A stretch of 64,000 nt of DNA from Rotaria socialis (lineage: Eukaryota; Rotifera; Eurotatoria; Philodinida; Philodinidae), in contig CAJNYU010003362.1 of assembly GCA_905331475.1 (NCBI GenBank), forward strand, positions 8,411 to 72,410, written 5' to 3'. The notes beneath the pieces are model-generated. The model did not search any database. It was given only the letters and a program-made list of their open reading frames with translations, and was not told the origin of the DNA. The stretch's first letter is position 1. Each line of letters starts with the position of its first letter. The translations under genes and the position numbers were made by a program. Of the stretch, positions 47,876 through 58,397 are shown one piece after another.

Positions 47876-48145
47876 TATAAAACGAATGTCGGAATATAAG
47901 TGTGATATATGCTTATATATTTTGGCAAAAACGCATAATAGATAAGAATTTTTTGTGTCGGTGGAAAAAAAACCTCTCTTACTGACGAACTATGAAAATA
48001 ATGCCTCATTCTGTTATTGTCATAGTTTATCAGTAAGAGAATGAGATGAATGTGATAACAAGTTGAAAACAGCCAACTTCATGACCCAAATAAATTACTG
48101 AATTATTCGAAATTTACATATTATATGAATGTGTAAAAAGATATA
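47876..48145. other. Intergenic, no gene seen
   Basis: Upstream side of the J-domain/vWA gene; AT-rich. A nearly palindromic pair GTTTATCAGTAAGAG / CTCTTACTGACGAAC spans about 47976-48040. Confidence 0.45.
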
Positions 48146-48212
48146 CAGTAAAATCTCTCTATATTGAACACGAAGGGGACTGTCTAAAGTGTTCACTATA
48201 CGGAGGTTTTTC
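48146..48212. mobile_element. Possible pogo/Tigger-like terminal fragment
   Basis: CAGTAAAATCTCTCTATATT, then a GAACAC/GTGTTC pair and CTATACGGAGGTTTTT, resembles the terminal repeats of pogo/Tigger elements (CAGTnnAACCTCTCTATAA type). No transposase or partner end is seen, so it is a solo fragment at most. Confidence 0.35.
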
Positions 48213-48962
48213 ATTAACTGATCTTTTATACATATACATGTATAGTGCACGCATAATGTAATTTATTGATGAATACTTACATTTCGTTCGAAAAGTCACT
48301 CCAATTCGCACAAAAAATATTTATTTTGTCCACCACACGTCCTTATTCAAGTTTTATTAAACGAAGTACTACAAAGAAAATGTTTCTAATTAACACATAT
48401 TAGACATATTCATTTTTTAAGAAACAGAAACCATCGGTCGTTGTTTGTTTGCCCCTTCTAGTAAATGAAAAATTGAGGGAGTTACGAGTCAAACTGAGAA
48501 ATGAGAAAATGTAGTTGTGGTTGTTGAGTGACAGATAGAATGGAAGGCATAATCATCTAACCATTTCCATTGCCTCAGTGATCTTCGGTAGTTTTGCAGT
48601 ATGAATATTGTCATCTTACAATGATAAATATAAATGTGAGATATTTTTTCACGTGTGACTAGTCAATGAGTTGATCTATCAACACTTCAAAATGAAAGCT
48701 GCGTTTACTTTTGTTTCTCTTTTGTTCCATATATACGCACACGCACACACACACACACATACTTTGTTGCGTGTGTGTTCACTATATAGTTTTTATTTGC
48801 TAAAGGGACTGAAAAATAGTATTCGTGTTCAGAGGTGTGGACGTGAATGCAGCTTTGACTGTATAGCAGATATTCAAATGCACCCACCCACACACACCCT
48901 CGTAAGCTTCTAATAAACTTTATTTTGAATTTAAACATAGAAAACCTTGACTATTATTGCAG
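48213..48962. other. Intergenic with AC microsatellite
   Basis: A (CA)n run lies at 48740-48763. A telomere-like short repeat spans 48834-48901 (GTGTGGACGTG ... CACCCACCCACACACACCCT), related to 42922-43000. No gene is supported. Confidence 0.55.
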
Positions 48963-49315
48963 ATGGCGATACAAATTCACGTCGACAACAAACAAATTCA
49001 TCACGTCCGAAAGTTGATAAATTTGCGGAAGTGCAATTGTTAGTTATTTACTTTAAAAAATAATTTATTCCACATACATCAACCGAAAGATCGAAAGAGG
49101 ACAGTAAACATCTATTCCATGGAGATCCTACGCCGGAACCACCGCCTATTACAACTACTGATTCACCAACAAGGGCACTGTAAGACCATTGAAAGTCTTC
49201 ACTTGAAAATAAGTGAATATATTATACCTCCCTTGGTTTTTTGCATAGATCTTCTGAATTCACGACAACTAATTGCTCCTATAAAAGAACCAGTAACAGG
49301 AAACTCAGAGAGTAA
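48963..49315 (+). CDS. Tentative small multi-exon gene
   Basis: Three exons are possible (48963-49038, 49090-49189, 49249-49315) behind a TATTGCAG acceptor, giving a low-complexity polar peptide with segments DTNSRRQQTNSSRPKVDKFAEVQ-like and HGDPTPEPPPITTTDSP. An alternative reading of the last part (to 49415) gives a Ser/Glu-rich tail. No domain is recognised and the first exon may be missing. It may equally be non-coding. Confidence 0.2.
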
Positions 49316-49415
49316 CAAAAACTCAGAGAGCAGTGAAAGCTCGGCTGAAAGTTACTCGAGCGAAAGAGATAGTAATGAGAGCTCAGTTAAATACACATCC
49401 AGTGAAGACAAATAA

Positions 49416-50387
49416 ACTATTGTGAAACCTGTTGCTGACAACCGCATTGTTGAAAAGTAATTTTTCAACATCAGTGTATCTTTTTTCAATGAGCTGCAAT
49501 TTCATCGCTTTATTTCAAACTTGAATTGATGAATAAAAACGTTTGAAAAAAAATTCATAGTTTAAATCAAGCATAAAGAACGTTTATTTAATGTGAAAAG
49601 ATATTTGCATCAACGTTTTTAGATTTTTTTTTCTTTAGAATTCAATCATAAAAGGTGGAGAATTTTACAAACAATCTGTTTAAGCTCTGTAATTGCTGTC
49701 AAAATTTTAAATTGAATGACCAATCCGCACCCTCACCTCTAATTTAATATGAACCTGATACATATCTATTTCTATAGCAATAGTAGGATCCAGATGAATA
49801 CAAAAAAGAAAGTAGCTATTTATACAAACAAAAACTTCGAACCGATAAAAAAACAAAATAAACTTACACAAAAAACTAAAGTAGAATCGGTTTGGAAACG
49901 AAAGACCACGACCTCTGGCTCGCCTCTCCTCGTGCAATGTTTTGAAACGAATTGGCCGATAGACACCGAAGCTTTCTGGCCACCAATTATTTGTTCTTCG
50001 CAATGGAAGCCTCATGTCGTGCAAGTAGATTTCGATTTGTTCAAGCCAAAAAGATCGAACATGCGGAGCCGTTGTACCGAATCGATTATGTATCAACTCA
50101 CGTATTGTTGCAATCTATTTTTGCACTTCTTCTCAATTCAGAAGTAATTGAATTCCTTTAACATAATCTGATACCCAATGAAAAATTACTTCATCAATCA
50201 TTCAAGCTCCATTCGGGGACACATAACCCAAAAAAATAGGAACAGACCAACGCCTACACCCACACGCACGCTCTTCAGTCGTGGCGAACTTGAGTAATCG
50301 TTCAACGATACTCTCGAAACACTATTTATAGAAACGATATTGAAATTTAATAGAATATCGTTTTTTTCAACAAATAAGAAAAGCAAA
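49416..50387. other. Region with unexplained open frames
   Basis: Overlapping frames occur on both strands at 49707-50147. The minus-strand one (containing HVRSFWLEQIEIYL and RTNNWWPESFGVYRP) has a protein-like composition but no start context and no family that I recognise; it may be a fragment of an old element or gene. CCTACACCCACACGCAC lies at 50255. Confidence 0.35.
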
Positions 50388-50900
50388 TTAAACTGTTTTA
50401 GATTTTGTGCGTAGAAATAAAGAAACTAACAGTACTATTACACATCCAATAATAGAAGAAAAACAAAAGTAAAGAAAGTATGACAGTACAGAACCACTGT
50501 AAATCATTTTTATTTCGTTGAACGCCTTTTTTGCTTGTTCGGGTGTTGCATTATTGACTTTTAGTTTTTCCTCGGTCATGAACATCATATTTTGAAATAA
50601 ACTGGGATTCATAAAATGCTGATAAACAGCAAGCCATACAGCTGTTATCATTCCATATATAGTTACCATTATTGTCCCTGTTTTCATTCCTTGTGCAAAT
50701 GATAGATGCCCGTTAGTTGATTGCTTTTGTTTCCAAATACAAATAATAATAAACAGATAAAACACAAACGCTGAGGCAAGTCTTGTTATTTCTCCCATTT
50801 TAATTTGGGTGGTATTAAAACCTAGTGCATGTTCAATGAGTACCCAAATAATAAATGACAGCGATGCTGTTATACCATATTTAATTGAAATTGTATTCAT
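50388..50900 (-). CDS. DUF4199 membrane protein, bacterial type
   Basis: A 170-residue single-exon protein with four membrane segments: ~10-27, ~40-56, ~75-92 and ~137-162. The pattern of an SFAQGMKTG motif before TM3, a soluble stretch with MNPSLFQNM and ATPEQAKKAF, and a glycine-containing last helix ending in FLRTKSK matches DUF4199 proteins, which I know mainly from Bacteroidetes. Their function is unknown. No intron or signal peptide is present and the start is the first ATG. Codon use and AT content match the neighbours, so if it was acquired from bacteria it is not recent. A mitochondrial or plasma membrane location cannot be told from the sequence. Confidence 0.7.
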   Translation of the reverse strand: MNTISIKYGITASLSFIIWVLIEHALGFNTTQIKMGEITRLASAFVFYLFIIICIWKQKQSTNGHLSFAQGMKTGTIMVTIYGMITAVWLAVYQHFMNPSLFQNMMFMTEEKLKVNNATPEQAKKAFNEIKMIYSGSVLSYFLYFCFSSIIGCVIVLLVSLFLRTKSKTV

Positions 50901-52429
50901 TGTAGAAAAATGAATGCTTTACTTGTTACCAATCACAAAAAATTAACACTTGTCCAAAAGTTTATTTTTAAAAAGCACAACAATTAAGAGTTTCTGAAAG
51001 CATAATATAATTGAAGGTTTTATTCTTGTACAAATGTGTTCGAGGGTGCGGGGCGCGAGTGGCAGTATGTTCATAGTCATAACCCACACTTCTATTGTTA
51101 TGAGCAGTCATTCTATTCCGCAATGTTCAACATCGCGAAATAGAATGTATTCTCGTTGTTATTTAGTTACTGTTTTGTCTCTGTTAACTAAAATTTATTA
51201 GCAACTACATATATCAATAAACTTTATTCGTACATCACCATCTTGAGAGTGTGTGAGTGTGGATAGGTATGCACGTGCTACTGAATGTCTTGCATTTTAT
51301 GCACACCTACACCCAACATACCCATAGACCAGTATTAGTTTGACAACATGTTTCTTTTTCAAAACATGCTACTGTGAATAAATTCAGTGGATTTTTTTTC
51401 TTGAACTGAATAAACTTACATTATTTGGACATCCATAAGAATCTCCATTAATTCCAACGATTAGTGATAGAAGAAATAAAAGCAAAATCGCTGATACTAA
51501 CTAAAATAAAATCAAAGATACTGAAGAATAAGATGGTTTCAAAAGACACCTCGAATAGATAAGAAAAACAATGAAGAAAGAGAGATAAGTTATTCTCTAT
51601 TTCGTGATATAATATACAGATGAAATGATCTGATAAAAATACTTGAAATATTCTCATGTAACAGAAGGAATATATTTTCAACGAATCGTTTCATTAAGAA
51701 ACTGTGAATAATTCTATGTCATTCAATAAGATCGCATTCATATGTCAAATTCAATCAAGATAGCTTAACCAACATCGTCCTTTTGGAATATGATCATCAT
51801 ATTTTCCTCGATTTTTCTAAGTTTAAAAACGAAGAAAGATTTGAATGACTATTGGATATATAACCAATAGATAAATAAGAGATCGTATGTTGAGAAAGCA
51901 AGTCTTGCATTTGTATCTGTAGAACAATTGTTAACTTTTGGTTTCTTATTTTTTATTGATGGAAAATTTTTTTCATCTACAAAGAACTCGTCAACAAACG
52001 ATATATTACAATCAGAACAAAAAAATCATCGAACAATTGTCAGAGGAACTCAATGATGAAATTAAGAAGAGGGACAAGAGGAGTTTCGATTATGATCATC
52101 CTTGATCAAAAGACAGAATAAAACAAATTGTCGATATTACTCAATGAGTTTTACAAAATCATCAAGGGGAATATTGCTCTTTTCGTTTCGATCATGTGAA
52201 TATTTAAATGTCTTCTTTTATCAAATTATTTCGTAAGAAAATATTTTATTTGATATTATTACTATTTGAATAAGCACAATCTTATCAAAAAATACTTTTA
52301 TATAGAAATATGTGTTGTTTTCAATGAAGACAATATATGTTGTATATCAATATCAATTGAGGCTTAGCCAAAATGCTCCAGAGTTTGCAGAATGTTGTAA
52401 ACTTGATCATAATCTGCATACATAACTCA
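50901..52429. other. Intergenic with a 39-bp palindrome
   Basis: No gene is supported. A GTGTGTGAGTGTGGATAGG ... CACACCTACACCC pair spans 51249-51315. Several AT-rich frames (for example 51448-51681 on the minus strand) show no domain. Confidence 0.5.
51109..51147. repeat. 39-bp near-perfect palindrome
   Basis: CATTCTATTCCGCAATGTT pairs with AACATCGCGAAATAGAATG, with few mismatches and one centre base. One arm recurs at 2166-2186, so this is a dispersed hairpin and not a chance fold. Confidence 0.75.
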
Positions 52430-53095
52430 GGTGAGTGAATCCGACAACAAATCTTATCGATTCCTCGATCCGACTTTCAACAGAATCCGATAGGATTCCT
52501 GGACACGCACCTATTGTCGGTTCCGACGGAAAAAAATCATTTTCTTATTCACGCCCAAGTCGAACAGTCCGGCCTGGAAACGGGTGGTTCCGGGTAGCTT
52601 CGTTGATTTTGTGGAAGTAGTATTCCGGTTGGAAATTTTTCGCATGTTTTCCGGTGATTTCCGATCAATTCCTGCCGGAAAACACCGGAACTTGGTAGGA
52701 ATTCTCTGGAAAAGTCCGACCGTATTTTTGACCGGAATACTACTTCCATGTTCCAGCGATTTCCCGTGTCTTCCTGCAGGATATGGTGATTTTCCAACAT
52801 ATTCCCTGGAGTATCCTACGGGATCTGGTGACCGGAATGTTCAACCTGGGCGATCAAATAAGCATTTGAGCCACCAGAGCGCAAGGGTGATTCGATAGAG
52901 TTGGATTCCGTTAAAATCCGACATCGGATCTGATTGGATTCAATACCAAGGATCCGACTATAGGTCCGTGTTCAGGAATCCCATAAGATTTCATCGGTTT
53001 TATTGAAACACATATGGCATTCGGTATATTCACTGTCTGACCCTTGCTGGAATCCGATAGGATCCTACTGTCGAAAAGATTCTTCGGGGAATATC
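52430..53095. repeat. ATCCGAT repeat copy 2 with nested CCGGAA repeat
   Basis: The outer parts (52430-52555 and 52905-53095) hold the same ATCCGAT-rich blocks as 39180-39420, ending in TACTGTCGAAAAGATTCTTC. Between them lies a GC-richer CCGGAA/TTCCGG segment with a 19-bp inverted pair, GTGGAAGTAGTATTCCGGT at 52611-52629 and its complement at 52731-52749. It looks like one element inserted into another. Related CCGGAA sequence occurs near 2170-2320. Confidence 0.6.
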
Positions 53096-54099
53096 AAATT
53101 TTATGGAGAACTAAAATATAACAGCAAAATTTAATTTAGAATTTCAATCGGATAACAGAATTCCATACCAACACGGATCATTCGTCCTGTGCATACATTA
53201 ACATAGAATTCTATTCAAGATTTAAACAAAACACATAAATCCACGAATTCCAATTTCTGCTTAGTAAGCATTCTACAACTGGTGAAGAGAAGAAAATCTC
53301 TAAATGATCTTGAACAGATATCATGCTAAAAATTCGATTTAACCCAAGAGGGAAGACATTTGATTGGTTGAATGATTTTGATCAATCAATCAAGTCATTC
53401 TTTCCTACGCTATTGTTCAGGTCTTTTCTTCACTTTCATTGTGTCTGCCTTCAACATTTTTTTTCATCATGAACATTAAATGAGATCGTTAGATTCATCT
53501 TTGACATTTCGAGTTTTTTTAATTACTTAATGTTAAAGAGGCCTATTCAGCATCGATCGTGTCTATTATTTTGATCAATATTGTCAACAGGTAGAAAGAC
53601 CAGATTAGAATGCAAGTGAGAATTTGTATTTTGCGATCTCTTCAATGAATATCGATGTGAAATGATTTTAACTCTTCATCTAGAATTTTTGTTTTGTTTT
53701 GTTCGGCAAAAATTAGAAGCTTTCTCACCTGCCGCCAGTTGGCTGGCTAAATCGATGGTATTCAAGCATTTGTTTATGATTTGGTAAGAGAGTTCAGTTA
53801 AAGGTTGCCTCTAGTTTTCTTTCATAGTGGTACAATGGTGTAAACATCAACGTTGAGAGAGAAGATGATTAGAAGAAATGAGACCATTCCTTCATTATTT
53901 CAAAATTAGCGATATTTGTCAGCGAACGACAATATGACATTATCATTTAGCTACAAACTACTCGACATCGATCCGACTTAATATTTGCTTTAACGTCGTT
54001 TTACCAATAGAAAACTGCGGTCGATGAATTTCTTTGACAATTTTGAAGAATACCTCGATTGTATTGTCTTTTGTTTCAATTAAGGCTTTCTCCATGATA
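53096..54099. other. Intergenic, no gene seen
   Basis: AT-rich with no acceptable frame; some short patches may be decayed coding sequence. Confidence 0.45.
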
Positions 54100-54880
54100 A
54101 TCAACACTACTAATCAATGATGTTCATAATCGATTACCTGAAGTTCTGGACGATTTCAATCAACAATCAATGGCATTTCAAGTCAATCATCTATGGAATA
54201 CCTTTTTGGCTGGCGAAGACTTAAGGGCAACAACATCAAGTGACACACTCAGCATTAAGATCAACATCGTGGCATTGAGTTGCTTAATTATGGCTGACTA
54301 TTCTACTGTCATCAATGGTCTTGAGTGAGTGATCATTGCGAATACTGAGAAACAGAAATATATCGAAAGATGAATTGTTCGTTATAAAAGAAAGAAATTA
54401 AGAATCTATATTGTGAGAGAAAGATAGAAAAACAATGCTCATTCTCATTCTTATTTACTTTCAATAGAGATCTCGATGTCAATCTCTACGAATAGTTAAA
54501 TCATCGAATTATTTGTACTGAAATAATACAATAAAATTTGGATTTCCTAAAATTATTGAAAGATCACAAAATGCAAACATCTTTCTCTCAATTAATGTGG
54601 CTTTACACATCGTTCTACAAGAATCAGTGCCGACAGTAGAAAACGCAAGTGTATTAGAGTGTTTGTATACACAATTGATGTGCCCTTCTCATTCTCATCT
54701 ATCAAACAATGTGAATATATTCCTACGATTGTCCAAATCTGTCAAGAATTTGAAAAAAATCTAGCTCTCGGTTTGCTTGATCTATTAAAGAATGCAGTGG
54801 AAGAAATTAATGGTTTCGATCGTAATCACAATCGTTACACAGATGCAGCATTGAATTCAGTAAGTATTTGTTTGTTCATC
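54100..54880 (+). pseudogene. Unidentified gene remnant
   Basis: Two stretches read like protein but are separated by non-coding sequence and out of frame: 54115-54328 (with VHNRLPEVLDDF and AFQVNHLWNTFLAGEDL) and 54706-54861 (with CEYIPTIVQICQEFEKN and LALGLLDLLKNAVEEI), the latter ending at a good GTAAGT donor. Composition suggests helical repeats. I cannot name the family; it may be part of a real gene with exons I did not find. Confidence 0.35.
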
Positions 54881-54949
54881 ACTTATAAAATGACATTTCC
54901 CGATCTATTTTGTCTTCTCTCATCAAGGCGTGGTTGGAAATTCAACATC

Positions 54950-55215
54950 TTCCTGGAACAATCATTCTGACCGCCCGAACGATCATCTTAACAGGCCTGA
55001 AACGGCTATAAAATGTCATAATAAGGAGTTAATTTTCACCGTATGTCGCCTCAATCCGTCAGCTCGTTTTACGGACCGTTTTATTCCGCTAGAAAACGGC
55101 CATTGTTTTTAACAGTAGATTCGTCGTTTTCAGATTTGACGGAAACGGCGTTGTTTTTCAATGCTTTATACCGTTTTTACGCCTTTTACGGCCATTTACG
55201 CACCGTTTTTTTTGG
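54950..55215. repeat. CCGTTTTACGG-rich repeat
   Basis: Multiple copies of TTTTACGG, CCGTTTT and their complements are packed into 260 bp in both orientations, unlike the surrounding AT-rich DNA. Similar motifs occur at 46340-46470. No open frame of interest. Confidence 0.5.
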
Positions 55216-55424
55216 ACTTGGGTTATTGACAATTTATAAGTATCAATCAAGAATAAGCGATCTTCATCAGAGTATCTTGTGATTTTCCCGTAAAAAAACA
55301 ATCTTTCAATTTATATTCAGATATTCGTCAGATATTCTCATTAGAGTTTCTTTTCTGCTTTTCCTTGATTAATTATTTGAATTAAATCTGCTGAAAAAGA
55401 AATATTCTGTCTTTTTTTTTCTAG

Positions 55425-56496
55425 ATGACTGATTGTTCAATCGAAGTTCCAGATCTTTGTTGGTTGAATATTTGTCAATATTTATCAATAAGGGATATCG
55501 CTCAATTGTCATCAACATGTCGAATCTTACACCATATGTTATGGTCACGCCAATAAGCATTGTAGATTTATTTAATTCATCTGAAATTTCATTCATCTAT
55601 TCTTTGTCAACCCATGAGAGCTTTATTTGATCAAGATGAAGATGAAGAAGCAATCATTGTTGAGAATAACCGATTTTCTCAACGACTTTTATTTGATATC
55701 GAAGCATATGAAGTTCTACACGAAAATTTTCTCAATCCGGAACAGTGTCGAACTTGGCATGTTGGTTTTACTTTAGCAGAAAAAGAGAAGCGTGGCTTTT
55801 TTGCCTGGAGACGATTTATATTTCCAAGTTCTATTCCCTTCTTGAATTGTCCTGTTCCATTATCATCTAAATTATTTCGTTTGTACTATTATCGGTAAGC
55901 AATGTTTTCTTTCTTTTAAGATTAAACAAGAAAAGTATCTCAGCACCGATTGGTACAATTATCTATGGTTATCTAATAGATTCTCGTCGTTGTTTATCCT
56001 TTGGTGATATGTCCTATCGAAATAATACAATGTCCAAAGATGAACAAAGATCAATGAAGATTGACAATGATGATGGTATTTCTATTACAAGATCTTATGA
56101 ATCATCGATTCCTCCTCTTACCACATATCTTTTTTTCGATAAAATTCCTCTGTGGGCCGATTTGCTTCCAGGTCGCTACAATTTAATATGCCAAATGCGA
56201 TTACGACGTCATGTAAGAGAAATTTTTGTCATTGATTTTTTAAATGTTCATTTTCTATCAGAATTGAAGAAAAAAGAAAAATTATTGAAAAAAATTTATT
56301 CTTTTAGCTTGTCGATAGTTGTCCTAACGATGGTTATTTGCTTGGTAGGGCTCCTTTTGCGATTTTTTTGTTAGGCGACCGAGCTGACCGTGGTGGTCGA
56401 TGGAATACTCTTCGATATCCTTGGTTGAAAAAACAGCCTCAAAAATATGGTGACGATCGCTGGTTTAATGTTTCTTTTAGAAAACTTTTTTCTTAA
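55425..56496 (+). CDS. F-box protein gene, doubtful integrity
   Basis: The ATG follows CTTTTTTTTTTCTAG directly. Residues 1-43 are an F-box (VPDLCWLNICQYLSIRDIA, CRILHHMLWS). The frame then meets TAA at 55554 and TAG at 55563 and is open again in the same frame to 55894, with no good GT-AG pair to remove them. A donor GTAAGC at 55895 and an AG at 55920 would define a 26-nt intron, after which the frame continues (LNKKSISAPIGTIIYG). A normal intron (56213-56307) leads to the last exon, with CPNDGYLLGRAPFAIFLLGD and RWNTLRYPW, ending at 56496. The C-terminal half looks like a substrate-binding domain, but no named family is recognised. The gene may be decayed or wrongly assembled. An AATAAA lies near 56692. 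Confidence 0.5.
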
Positions 56497-57680
56497 TGAC
56501 ATTTCCAATGTTTATTTTGGTATTCGTGTTAAAAATAATTATCCGATTCTCTTTGATGTTTGGATCAATACTATTCAATTGAATTTAATCGCAATTAATT
56601 AAATATTTTTTTTCATTCATCATTGACTCGATCAAAACAAAACTCTTCCGAAAAACTTTTGTTTGGTCTGAAATAATCTTGTACCGTTGTAAATAAAACG
56701 TTGAATAAAGGGCGAAATCGATTTTGAAACTATGTTTATTTCATGTAATATGATTGAAATGAATTTCTATATCTGATTGAAAGAAAATCTAAAGAAGAAA
56801 GATATCATTTAAACCGAAAACGTCGTTCATGTGGAATTTTTTTCTATTGAATTGTGTGTGTGAGCGTGCGTGTGATTGATGATACAATCATTCTCTACAT
56901 CCTACCCCGCACCCTTTAGTAACCACACAGTCTATGCATCTAACAGTTTTTCATATGCGGTAATTACCGTCTCAATCTTATTGTAATCCATTTCGATAGT
57001 AAGAGCATCGATATCCTTTTAGGAAGTTGGATTACAATTCTTTCATTGGCAATCTACAAATTGAACCGAAAAAATTATCCTAAAGAAAAGAATTTAAAAA
57101 AATAGACTACTGTCTATTGTAGCAAGGCATAGCTTGTGCATACATACTGCCATTAAAAAATCTAATTGACTGCGTTTTATTTCTCTTCAGTCAAAAATAC
57201 TGTTCGACTAATCAGCTTTCTCTTTGGTTCATAGTTTGCATGATAATCTATCGATTTGAGCATATGTGTTAATGTGATTGACAATGGATTGTTAGGAATG
57301 GAAATATTAGCATACAGTCAACAGTTATTGTGTAGTCTTTTGCCTGTTCATGGGCAGTTTCACCAGCCGATACCGAGATCCACAAGATCATTCGTACACA
57401 AATGAATAGTACGTATCCATGTTTTATCTTTCAATAAAGTAAGGAAAATTATGGAAATGAATTTCGTCCCTAGTAATTGAACTGAAATTCTTCAAAAGAT
57501 AAGTTGTTTATGTAAAAAAAAACATAATGAACGAGTGTGGCAAAATCAATGATTCTCGAATTTTTCACATAAAGCTTCAAGGTAAAAAGATAGAAAAATC
57601 ATTTTTGAGACGTTTTAACACACTTGATCGTATATCATGAATGAAATATAATATTTTATTAATATGAACAATATGGGAGA
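56497..57680. other. Intergenic, no gene seen
   Basis: A GTGTGTGTGAGCGTGCGTGTG block (56862-56875 region) is followed by CTACCCCGCACCCT about 30 bp later, another telomere-like inverted pair. Otherwise AT-rich and unassigned. Confidence 0.5.
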
Positions 57681-58124
57681 GCGAAAATTGGTCGAACGAA
57701 AAACGGTCGCCGATACTTGATCGATACGAAAATTGGTCGAAAATTTTGTAATAGAAGAACAAAAGCTTCTCTTTTTAAAGCAACCCGAACTTTGTAGTGT
57801 AAAGGTGAAACTAGCACTAATTACATTATCATGTTAATATTAGAGGGAAATAGTGATTCGGACAAATAAATTAGGCATACACAATAAACGAAAATAGTTT
57901 AGAACTTAGGAAGAAGACCTTCTAACTATTTTAGTAACGTTGCCTGTTTTGAGAACACGGTGACCACCTCATCCTCATCTTCACCCACACCCTCACCCCC
58001 AAGATACACTTCGGACTTAGAGTTTCCGTTTAAGAAAAAGCTTTTGTTCTTCTATTACAAAATTTTCGACCAACTATCGGCGACCAATTTTCGTTCGACC
58101 ATTTTTCATTCGATTAATTTTCGT
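57681..58124. repeat. Inverted repeat built on CGAAAATTGGTCG
   Basis: The left arm 57681-57779 and right arm 58031-58124 are complementary, with the best block AAAATTTTGTAATAGAAGAA continuing into CAAAAGCTT. Both arms contain several copies of CGAAAATTGGTCG(A/C). The 250-bp loop holds CACCCACACCCTCACCCCC. It looks like a foldback element with a telomere-like core. Confidence 0.7.
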
Positions 58125-58397
58125 AGACCCGAAAAATACTAACGGTTTAGTTTTAGTTATCCCTGAAAAAGTCATATTAAAATGCATCGTCATTCAGAGA
58201 ATGTCCGATGTCATAAACGATTGGCAATTTTCATACAAATTTCAATAGATTAGTGTTTTAAATTTTTATTTCATTTTTCATAACAAAAAGGAAATTTGCA
58301 TAGTCTTATATTCACCGGAGTTTATAGTTAGTTTTGGTTTATTCATATCTGACAAATAGAAATCAAGCAGAGAATAGAAAAATAAGTAACTAATAAT

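Noticed and set aside
52549-52898. Overlapping 83- and 104-codon frames on both strands
   Set aside because: They arise from the CCGGAA-rich inverted repeat and its lower AT content, not from a gene.
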